DNA of 51,175 bases, taken from NCBI GenBank assembly GCA_013365365.1, contig JABVXU010000390.1, positions 1-51,175 of the forward strand, written 5' to 3'. A program made the translations under genes and the position numbers. Shown piece after piece: positions 13,124-32,200 of the stretch. The notes beneath the pieces were generated by a model that searched no databases, was not told where the DNA came from, and worked only from the letters and a program-made list of their open reading frames with translations. Position 1 is the first letter of the stretch, and the number at the start of each line of letters is the position of its first letter. Origin of the DNA: Cruorifilaria tuberocauda. Taxonomy: Eukaryota; Nematoda; Chromadorea; Rhabditida; Onchocercidae.

Positions 13124-13205
13124 AACACAGGCATATAAAGAGAGCAACTCCATGACAGTAACAATATATGACTGTCAACAGATGGCTCTCTTTGCTGTCT
13201 GCGTT
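13124..13205 (+). ncRNA. Imperfect long hairpin, candidate small-RNA precursor
   Basis: The arms fold as follows. An inner 7-bp stem pairs TGACAGT (13153-13159) with ACTGTCA (13171-13177) around an 11-base loop. A 7 x 7 internal loop follows, then a perfect 9-bp stem of AAAGAGAGC (13137-13145) with GCTCTCTTT (13185-13193). An outer segment pairs AACACAGGCA with TGTCTGCGTT at 8 of 10 positions. The total size and arm length resemble a microRNA precursor, but the central loop is large and no known nematode miRNA seed was recognised. It could equally be a decayed inverted repeat or a chance structure. Confidence 0.3.
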
Positions 13206-14309
13206 CATCCTTTCCACCGTACTTCCTTTTTTTCTGAAATTGCTGAATTTACACGAAATACTGTAATACAGTAATCGAGAATTGATAGAAAATATTTCAA
13301 ATAGAAAAAAAAATAATAATGAGTAAGCAAATATCATTTGAATGATGAGTAACCAAAAAAAAATATATAATTAATTGCTAACAGTTATAGCATACAGTAA
13401 ATTCTATCTTTTCAAAATTGGAATGAAATTTTAAAAACTATTCCATTTGTTATAATATGATGATAATTATAACAAAGTAATAAGCGGAATTTATAAAATT
13501 TTTCAAAATTAATTGATTAAAATGAAATTATTCATTCAATAAAACTAATTAATTAATTAAAATTGAAACATAATATTCAAATAACAATAGGAAACGATCA
13601 AAATGTTCAAACTATAAACTTTAAACCAGCAATTTATGAAATTTTCATCATAAGCTATCACTGACGCTATCAAATTTACGATCAAATTTTACTTTTATTT
13701 GAGAAAAAAAAAACCAAAAATGATGAATAGTGATAGCTAATGTTTTAATAATGTAATAAATGGAATTAATTATAAAATTAATTAAATCGATCAATTAATT
13801 TTTTTTAACAAAATCATTAAAATTTTCTTTTTTAACAATTATATTGCATCATTAATTCAGATATATTATTAAAGAAAGAAAAAAATATTAATAAGTTGAT
13901 AAAAGATTTTGGAATTTATCATAATGCTAACGTGAAAATAATTAATGAATTGATAAGAATATGATAAACTAGAATGGAATAGAATAGATACAAGAACACA
14001 TATATATATATATATATATTGTAACGAGAACTGATAAGAAAGTGATAAATTATAAAATTTATCATTACTTTAATGGAAAATTTTTAATCGAGAGAGAAGG
14101 AATAGAATAGAGCAGGACTGAATTGAAATGAATTGAATTGAATAAAATAGAACAGAATAGGATAGGATATAATTGAGAGATGTATGTGATATAACAAAAA
14201 AGGAAAGTTAATGTAAATGGCAGAAGTTTATTATAGTGTTAGTAGAAAAATTGTAAATAGAATAAAAAAGGATAAAATTAGGATAGAATAGAGTCGAAGA
14301 ATAGAATTT

Positions 14310-14332
14310 GATATGATATGATATGATATGAT
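14310..14332 (+). repeat. GATAT pentanucleotide microsatellite
   Basis: Four and a half exact copies of GATAT, embedded in a wider purine-rich GAATA-type tract. Confidence 0.8.
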
Positions 14333-14550
14333 CAAATCAGAATATACGAGTGATAAAAAGAGAAAAGAATAAATAAGAGAAAAAAGAGGTAAATGGTAAA
14401 AATTGAATGTAAACATTTTTCGTCGAATAAACGTTTTCTACAATAATTTCACCTTTATTTTATCGTTTTTAAATTAACATCGAATAACATCAACTCAGCC
14501 ATAAAAGACAATTTCCATTTGATTTAATAAGAGTAGAAAATATGAGAGGC

Positions 14551-14573
<23 letters not shown>
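14551..14573 (+). repeat. (GA)n microsatellite
   Basis: An uninterrupted AG dinucleotide run of about 11 units. Matching CT runs occur on the same strand at 14819, 15027 and 16150, so long antiparallel pairing between them is possible. Confidence 0.85.
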
Positions 14574-14582
<9 letters not shown>

Positions 14583-15025
14583 AATAAGTTAAGAAAAGTT
14601 CAATTAACAAATTACAGTTTAAATTTAGTTCAATTTAGAGTTTAAATTAGTTTCGCTCAGCAATAAACTGATTGATCAATGATTTGATTTTCGTGAAAAT
14701 GCTCTCTCATTCATATATCCCTTTTTATTGTTCATTGATTGGTTGCAATTTTATGATTTCCTTATTGAAACTGCTAAATTATCATTATCACTGGTACCTA
14801 TCACTTCATATTCTCTTTCTTCTCTCTCTCTCTCTCCCTCTCTCTAATCCTTCTTTCTCATTCTCTCCCTCACTTGCTCCTTCTCCCTCAGTTTTCTCCC
14901 TCGTAATGGAAAAAAGGGACTTAAAAACATCTTATTATCACTATCATTTCATTATAAATAAAAAAATCTTTTTCGTTATACGTAGAAATAAAACATATTT
15001 TATTTCTTTTTTTCTTCTCTTTCTT

Positions 15026-15026
<1 letters not shown>

Positions 15027-15057
<31 letters not shown>
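15027..15057 (+). repeat. (CT)n microsatellite
   Basis: A nearly perfect CT dinucleotide run, one of three in this intergenic region. Confidence 0.85.
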
Positions 15058-16612
15058 CGACCAATATATTACCTGCAATTAAGAAAGATACGATAAGCAG
15101 AACGATAAATTCCGTCAATTATTTTTCTCCCTTCCTTTTTTTTCGCCCTTTTTCCTCTCAATTCCTGACAAATTTTGACTTACCGAATTACTGGAAGAGA
15201 TGGTTGAGCCAAGTTAAAATATATATAAATTGACGAAATGGCTTAGCCATACGGTAAATGATTCATATGGGCCAAGTTTGATAAGAAATGCAAATTACAC
15301 TTATCTCAATTTGTATAACTGCGAAGTTTACTATGGAATATAAATTATTTGCAAACTCTTAAAAATTTATCTTTCAATTCAAATAATAGTAATTATTGTA
15401 AATTTGTTCCAGTTTTAAATAATTATAAGTTATTACAAATAACTATAAGTTATTATAAGTTATTACAAGTTTTCATACTAAAATTATTTTTGTCCGCACG
15501 AATATCGATATCATCAGTATCACAGAAAATAATAGTAAAAAAAAGTAATAGTAAAGTGATAAAATTTTTTTGCAATCTGAAATAATTGAATGATTTTGTA
15601 TTATTGATATAATTTAATAAGAATAAAGTATATCATACATCAGTAACGATGATTACTTGCAAATGTTATAGTAATATTTGTATTAATTATGCAATAAATT
15701 AATCATACAATAATGTTTGTATTGATTATACAATAAACCATATGAAAGAACTATTTAAATTATTTTGTAGTATCCAAATTTAGTAATTATTATTTCTGTT
15801 TTAAATTTTTCAAATGAATTCAAATGAAACCAAATGAAATTCATTTTTTCTTGTTCAGAAATTGTTCATCTTTTCTTTTTTTTGTTTTGAGCATGGAATA
15901 ATTAATTAAATTGATTTTGAGAATAATATTGTTGGAGGAAATTTAAATTCTAAGTTTTTTATTCCATGTTTTTTTTTCACTCAGAATTCAAATGAAATAT
16001 TTTTGGATGAATTTTTTTTCTTCATAAAATTTTTCTTTTAGCAAATCATTCTTCTTTATATGTATGAATATATTACCATATTTTTTTTGATAAACTGCTT
16101 TAGTTTTCGATTTCCATATAAGTAAATACTCTCAAACTTCTTCTCTCCATCTCTCTCTCTCTCTCTCTCTTGTTCCTTTTTGTAAATTCTAGTTATCTAA
16201 AATTTTCCAGATAACATTTAGTTTCATAAAAAAAAAAAACTTTTCTTTTGAAATCATTTAAACCGAAAAAATATATCCAGAAATAGAGCAAAAAATGAAT
16301 TTTGTAAAATTTATTAAAAAGTTTTGAAGATGTAAAGCTATCGTAGTTACAATCTAAATTACTACTAATAAATAAGTTTTAATTTCCATTCCTTCAAATA
16401 ATTCTTTTTCTCAGGAATTGCTATATCGTTATAGCTAATGAAATTCCAATTTAATATTGTATATCAATAAATAAATTTCGATTATAGATTTAACAAGATA
16501 CTTATTGAAGTTATAATTTTATAATTTCAAATTTAAGTTTCAGTGATCATTCTGGAATCAGTATATTAAACCTTTTCCGATTATTCTTTTCGTAATGTGT
16601 AAAAAGGAAGCT

Positions 16613-17286
16613 TTATTGACAGATCATTTGATTGTTATAATTTCGTAAAGTTGCTGCAATCAAATGCATTTGCAAGTAATAAAATCGGCGAATACGCACG
16701 AAGAATATTTACCGATCATTTATTATAGTTATCAAAAGTTATTTCACATCAATTCCTCTCTTTCTATTACTATTTAATATTTATGAGAATTTAATCCTAA
16801 CAAGAATGCACATATTTACATTGATTAAATTATCTGAGAAATCAGGTTGAATCAAAACTGGATGGAAAACCGCTAAACGTTTAATTATACTCTTTGTGGA
16901 TTATCTAATCTCTTTATCTAATTTAATCTCAAGTGATTAAATTATTCTAAGTATGCATTACTTATCAGTAACTCGTTAACTTACAAGTTCTTTTTTTGTC
17001 CATTATAATGTCAAGGGCCATCATAGATGATACTGCAAAAGCATTGAAAAGAGTACTTGTTGGAGAAATCAAATTTATTCTGTTTCTCATAATGAGAAAT
17101 TTTATTAATGCGTTGGAATGATGATGAGCATGTACAAAAACCAGAATTGCCAATAAAACAACAGCAAAAGAAAAAAAAAACTTGATATCTAATGAATTTC
17201 AAAAAAAAAAATTGATATTTTAATGGAAAACAGTATGGAAAGAAGCGAGGAAGACTGAAGTGTTTACAAATTAAAATTAATGACAT
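16613..17286 (-). CDS. Candidate small secreted peptide precursor (novel, three exons)
   Basis: The proposed exons are 17286-17268 (19 bases from ATG), 17188-16985 and 16653-16613. Phases close to 87 aa. The spliced N-terminus MSLILIYIKFFFSFAVVLLA continues into ILVFVHA and then HHHS, which looks like a signal peptide with a cleavage site after VHA. It is followed by a mature region of about 60 aa with a dibasic site (MDKKRT) near the end and only one Cys. Supporting features: exon 2 ends at a consensus donor GTAAGT; exon 1 ends at GTAAAC; exon 3 follows TTGATTGCAG; and the stop TAA is embedded in an AATAAA polyadenylation signal (16612-16617). No homologue is recognised. An alternative last exon after TTTCTCAG (about 16840) would also close. 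The acceptor of exon 2 (CATTAG) is only fair, and signal-like peptides are easy to find in T-rich DNA, so this remains a hypothesis. Confidence 0.35.
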
Positions 17287-19013
17287 TTTAACATCAATTT
17301 GTTGCTCATTTGAAAAAAGATACTATACAGGTGAAGAAAAAATATATATATATATATATATATGTATACGAAGAAAATTCGTTAATTACAAATGGATAAA
17401 TGGAACAGAAGAAAAGAAAATAAAAATCAGCAAAAATTAATATTTTCTCGATAGCAATTAATAAAATCAAACAAATTTATTAGAATAAAAATTTTTTTTT
17501 TTTCAGCTGCTCCTATCATCCTTTTCTTCATTCACTTTCCCGTTTGTATTTCACTTCCAGTTTTATCTTTATTTGTTCAATTAAATAAATAACTCATACT
17601 CGTTACTTTTAAGATCTGAAGATGAAATTCGAGGGATGAGGTATAAAAATCTTCAGATCAAAATATTTGATGAAGCCGTCCAGACAATATATAGTGAACC
17701 GTAATAAGAGCCATGCTAACAATAATATTGTGTGGCACTAATAAACAATAAGGCACGCATATATAATACAATTTTTTTTAAAGATGGACCGGTTTCCACA
17801 CATACATAAATCATATACAATTCAAAGGGGAAAAGACAAAAAAAGCATACAAGCAGCGGTAGAATAACACAGAGATATTACATAACATTTGGACGTGAAA
17901 CCTGATACTGTAACTTGTATTATATTAATTTAAAATATTACAGTACAATTTACAGCACTTGCGTAGAAACATCTCGCAATCAAAAATCAAATGCCGAAGA
18001 TTTCTATATATATTCGCGAACGTGAAAGCACACAGGACGGGGGAAGTGGATGAAAAATTTGCTGGTTTAGTCAAAGATATGTTAAAATAAGGTGTACAAA
18101 GCAAGAGTCTAGAAAGTCAGAACTGAAGGATTAACTACGATTTGAAGTATTTTATCAACGATACTACTTATCTGCAGTTAGCTGCAATCGTCTTAGAAAT
18201 CAGAATCGCATGATTAATCAGCTGACAGAAGAAAGAACAATTCAAGAACATAAGATCAGAAGGTAGGTCAAGGCCAAGATGGCACATTTATTCCAACATC
18301 AAAAACTTCGGGATATGACTCTTAAGCAAATATTGATTAAAAATGAGCGATTTAATGCATATCTCTTCAAATTTCTATTCGGAAAAATTGACTGGCCATG
18401 AACCTAAATTATTCCTAAACCATTCGATAGAGCTATATTATATTAGCAATAGGAGGTAGGTAGAATATGAGATCTTATGAATTTCAAAAAATTAAATTTT
18501 TCAATCAGTTTTATATTGTCGTTAAGCTGACGCGAATTTATTCATGCCAAGAGAATGAACTTAGGTTTTTAAATAAGTTTTTAAAAGTTCCATACGACGA
18601 GCAATGGAAATGAGGAGTAGAGATAATTTAGTATCAAACATCCAAAAAACTACTGGGGAAACAATTCAGTAAATTTACCTGACTCGAACAATCAATTCGA
18701 CAAAGAACTGGCTAAAAAGCTCATAAAAGGCACACACTAGGGAACTGGTAAAGAATATGGAAATTTATCTGGGCTTCAAGATTTTAGAAATGATATATAG
18801 TTCACGTAATATTTATATCAATGTACATAAAACTGGAAGAAACATTATTTCCCTTTCCTCCTACTAAATATGAATATCAATTCACCGTGCTAAAGTCTCT
18901 AAATGTCTATAGAGAGGGATGTCTTGACAGTATAATCTTTTAGAAAAAAAGCAAAAAATATCTAAATCTTAAACATATGGCTATTATGAAATGATTCATA
19001 CTAATAAAGTGTC
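17287..19013. other. Likely TAO kinase 3' UTR plus spacer
   Basis: The stretch 17640-19013 is visibly less AT-rich than its left neighbour but has no coding exon on either strand. The simplest reading is a long or multiple-end 3' UTR of TAO kinase. Minus-strand AATAAA motifs occur at 18537-18542 and about 18287. A (TA)n tract lies at 17342-17363. Confidence 0.4.
18537..18542 (-). promoter_or_regulatory. Candidate polyadenylation signal of TAO kinase
   Basis: AATAAA on the minus strand, about 475 bases past the TAO kinase stop codon. Confidence 0.35.
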
Positions 19014-25216
<6,203 letters not shown>

Positions 25217-25902
25217 TACCAATATTTAATACCCGAAATCCATAGGAAGTTCCGCAGAACTTGTCCGATACAGTACAAACTAGGAGCTATAAGGCGTCTA
25301 ATTGCTATCTCTGAAATTTTATTTAAAATTAACAACTTCATTAAAACTCCACAAACGCATCATCTAATTTTCAACAAATAACCGCTAGATACATAAACAC
25401 ACGTTCCTTTTGCATGTACACGTGAACGCATGTAAAGTATAAAAATACACATACATACATACATATACACGCATACACTCACATACATACAAACGCACAC
25501 GTACACACGCACGTATGAAGTTCTCGTGTCTCTTACCAATTTATGACCATCGTATGCAAATCATCGTATCCGAATTTTGCTCCTCTTATTATTCGACAAG
25601 CGGCATAATTTTATATTTCATTGGCTAGATGCATTAATAAAGGGGGGGAGGGGGTGAGATTTCGGGAAATCTCGGGTGTCAGGGAAGAGTAAGGTGCAAT
25701 GTTACTTTCTTTATCAGATTAATAAGTCTTCTGATTATGATTACACTCTGTGTTATTGTCCATTCAAAAAAACGGAATATCAAGGTGAATCTATTAATAT
25801 CTCATTCTATTTGTATCGAGCAGCATATTTGATTAATTTTCGTTCGCATAAGTTAATTTCCCAATTTAAGCTACAGATACTTGCAGAAATTACGGAGAAA
25901 AT
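25217..25902. promoter_or_regulatory. Divergent promoter region TAO kinase - rpt-6
   Basis: This 686-base region contains a CA/ACAT-rich tract (25391-25517), a G-run cluster (25642-25684) with a perfect 7-bp hairpin inside it (25656-25673), and TTGCAG ending at 25886. The last of these is a candidate spliced-leader acceptor 16 bases before the rpt-6 ATG. No separate gene is seen. Confidence 0.5.
25391..25517 (+). repeat. CA/ACAT-rich tract in divergent promoter
   Basis: Imperfect ACAC, ACATACAT and CACGTACAC units. On the TAO kinase strand it reads TG-rich with GTACGTG/ACGTG steps, resembling the tract upstream of JADE. Confidence 0.75.
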
Positions 25903-28699
<2,797 letters not shown>

Positions 28700-29296
28700 T
28701 CTCATTTTATTTAATGGTAATTGAGTGGTCCATTATAACTCCATAATAGACATTTCCACTACCGAAAATCTGTGATTAACTCTTTATGCACCTTATCGAT
28801 ATGAATTTTATGCTTTCAGAGATGTTTAAAGTGTTGAATTGTGCTTTGAATAGTAATTTTTTTACTTTTCTTAAAAACTGATTTTGTATAAGAATTTTCG
28901 AATAAAATTTGCATTAACTTCAAACAAAATTTCTCTCATGAAATTTTGTTTCATCCACTGTTCTTCAGACAGAGTAGTTGATACTGAGTATTTGTATTTT
29001 TTGAAAGTTTTTCATCTTTATAATATTTAGCATGTTTGATAGTTACAAATTGCTAGCTTTCCTAATTTTTGACTCGATCAGTCATGTTGTTAATTTATAG
29101 AAAATAAGTATTTAAATAATCCTTGAGGAGAATGCTGCCAATATCGTAGTTTTTGGCGTGAAGTATTTATCATCCCGGTAACTCATGTCAGTTTTTTGCT
29201 TACGAGTTCATCTTACTATGGAAATAAAGGTTAAGAGTATGTTTCTAGGTTTACAACTTATTTAATAATGGGTGCTAACTGGTATGCATTATTCAT
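28700..29296. other. Spacer rpt-6 to set-16
   Basis: Contains the rpt-6 3' UTR with AATAAA at 28901-28906, then about 390 bases without recognisable exons before the set-16 start. TTTCTAG at about 29243-29249 is a possible trans- or cis-splice acceptor for set-16. Confidence 0.45.
28901..28906 (+). promoter_or_regulatory. Candidate polyadenylation signal of rpt-6
   Basis: AATAAA 202 bases after the rpt-6 stop codon. Confidence 0.55.
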
Positions 29297-32200
29297 ATGA
29301 ACTCGTCAAGTCTCACTTGCGCGCTTTGTAGTCGTCCAATTATATCAACTAGCAATGTGCGGTCGTGCAGCTCGTGTAGAAAGTGAGTATTTGCTTTCTC
29401 TCTCCTTATGTAGCTTAGAAGTCTGCCAGGAGGAATTTATAAGCTTTATGCTTAGTTATTTATTCTTTTATGAAAATATTCTGCAACCTTTGATTAATTC
29501 TATGGTTGTTGCCATTCAATCATGACCAAGATATCTTCATCAAATATAGTCGTGATAGAGGATCAATTTTGTAGATTTACGCATTCGGATTGTGATTCCG
29601 ATTCATTAAATACAAATACGGTGGAAACGGAATATGTCTGTCCGACATGCCGTAATTCACCGTTGGTTGCGGATGCAATGATGATATCAACTGGGAATAG
29701 TTCCGTTGCCGCATCACCAACCTCTATTTCCACTCATGACGAAGCATCACGTAGCATGCCACTTGACAATTCGTATTGCATGGATTCACCTAATAGAAAC
29801 AGTCCGTTGATGTCACTATCTCAGTTGGATACTTTTGGCGACTTTTTCAACATTCATCAATCTACAGGTACTAGTATACACAGTATCTATGATAGTTAAC
29901 TATATTGGTATTAGTTTTATTGCCGAAATTAAGTGCTGGTATTATCTGAAATTGTAGGACAAGTTCCATCAATGTCGCCATCTGGATCTACCGCTATGAG
30001 TGGACCGATGTCTTCCTGTAGAGCTTCACCTGGTTCATTTCCTGAGTTTAGTAATACTGGCGATGCAACTGATGATCTGCGGTTTAATTCCAGGTTGGAA
30101 TTTCAAATCTTTCTGACTCTTTCACAAAAATTTAGGTTTTCGTTTAAGATGAGTACGAAATGTAATGTTTCAGTGTAAAAAGATAATGGAAGTTCCTAAT
30201 TTTAAAACACTTTAAGAAGAGAACGAAGTGATAATTCATGCACTTTCAATCGAACATCACGTGGTGGTGGAGTGAAAAAGCCTTGTGGTCGTGGAGTGAC
30301 ACCGCGAACACGTTCGCTTGGTGGAATAGGTGACTTAACAGAAATAACTCATTCACATCGAGGGAAACGAGGTGGGAGAGGTGGTAATAAAAATGGCAGA
30401 GGACGTCGACCAAGGTTACACGTTGAACAAATCTATATCAGATGTATTTCTATCAGAAACGCTGAGGAAATATCACTACTATAAGTAGAATTAGTTAAAG
30501 TTTGAAAGGTTTATATTTTTCAATGCTAAATTTGAATACTATACTTCATAGGAGTTAATTTTTTTTTACATGATAGAACAAAATCAATATATTTTATATA
30601 CAGAGGCGGTAAGACCTCAGCAATGTTGGCAATGGTTAATGCGGCGGCAGCAAACCGCGATGTAGATCAAGAAAGTTCGGAAATAGACGATGCTCGACAT
30701 CGTATAGAAGAAAATGATTATATTAGAACAGTGGTTGTGACATGTGCTGAGAACTCGTACTTCCTGCAAATGCCTTTGTGTTTAATTTGTGGTAGCATTG
30801 GAAAAGATGCTGAAGGAACGATGGTTACATGTGCGACTTGCTCACAAAGCTATCATACATATTGCGTGGGATTACATGATAAGGTATGTCTGGCATGATG
30901 TTAAATTTTGCATTGAATTTTTAACAGTTTATACTGCAACAGATCCATTAAATTAGATATACAGTATATGATAATTTGTTTCAAAAGAGTTTTCATGCAC
31001 TGCTGTTTGTGGTATCATTCTTACCACCGCGATATGGATACTGTTCGGGCAGGATATCTGATGAATAATATGACTTAACATTACTGTTTATTCTCGTTTA
31101 TTGAAAAAATTAATTTTCTCGGAGCATGTGTTTCAATTTCTCCTTTTTTTTAAGCTCAATTCCACAATAATAAAAAGGGGATGGCGTTGTTTGGATTGCA
31201 CGGTTTGCGAAGGATGCGGTGATGGACATGACGAGTCCAATTTGATTCTATGCGATGAATGTGATATTTCATACCATATTTATTGTTTGGAACCACCTCT
31301 TGAGCGAATCCCACATGGGCCGTGGAGGTGTAAATGGTATTTGGCAAAATTTTTTCTCAGTTTTTAAGAGTTCTTCGAAATTTGGTTTATTGGTAAACGC
31401 AATCTCTTATAAAGAATAGCTTTTTTTAGGTGCTCAGCTTGTCGGCGTTGTGGGAATCAAATATCCAACATTGCTGATAATCAGCATTTTTGTGAAACCT
31501 GCTTTACACTTCGGAGGTGTCCTAAATGTTTGCGGTTTTATGAAATCGGCGATAACATCATTAAGTGTCAGCATTGTGCAAGGTATGTCAATGATTTTTT
31601 TTTACGATGCATTAGGAAGTTTAAATGCTTTTTTTGAATAAAAAAGTATTCATCATTTGAAATGATAGCAATTCTTTGATTATATGGATGAATGAATTAG
31701 CATATCACTGTGATTATATAATAAATACCTGCTTAAGTTGTTAAAGTATGACTTGGTCGAAATTATTCCAGATTATAATATTAAGCTAATGTGAGAAGCT
31801 ATATTTAGGTGGCTACATGGCAAATGTGAAGAATTATACGGTGATGAGATGTTTGAAACTGCATCAGAAAATGGTTTCCGTTGCTCGTTGTGTCGCCCAC
31901 AAGGTAACGTAGGCAGCGATGCTTACAATGTTTTGGTATGCGATAATGTAACATTGAACAAATGTGCACTCGAAGTATTGCATTTACGTTTTGGTGGAGC
32001 GCTGTTTCGCTATCCCAGTTCTGCCGATGCTATATACGATTTCCCGTCATACTTCTTCGCACCGAGATCTCATTCATTTGAAGGTTGAAGCCTTTCAAAC
32101 TTAGTTCTTTTTCTATATTGTTAGATTTTCAAAGTTAATTTTTTTTCGATACTTGTTATGCGGCTAGGCAATAGCTAGGCGATGTGGAACTATGGATCAA

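Larger units (their letters stand above)
13206..16611. other. AT-rich intergenic region dense in simple repeats
   Basis: No gene was recognised. Simple repeats include (TA)n 14000-14019, GAATA/GAATT-like runs about 14100-14170, (GATAT)n 14310-14332, (GA)n 14551-14573 and (CT)n at 14819-14845, 15027-15057 and 16150-16170. Open frames across the CT tracts are low-complexity artefacts. Confidence 0.5.

Noticed and set aside
13095..13337. 80-codon minus-strand frame over the hairpin
   Set aside because: No family match, interrupted hydrophobic and Cys runs; the inverted repeat explains the non-random sequence better.
14672..15082. 136-codon plus-strand frame with Leu/Ser runs
   Set aside because: It is produced by CT microsatellites and has no splice or protein-family support.
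15349..15585. 78-codon plus-strand frame rich in Asn, Tyr and Lys
   Set aside because: Caused by repeated TTATAAGTTATTAC units; no coding signal.
16985..17188. PDF-like neuropeptide (SNALIKFLIM against SNAELINGLL)
   Set aside because: Only a few shared residues, no upstream dibasic cleavage site and no C-terminal amidation Gly; not enough to name the peptide.
17640..18900. Possible additional gene because of lower AT content
   Set aside because: No open exon with splice sites on either strand; better explained as 3' UTR of TAO kinase.
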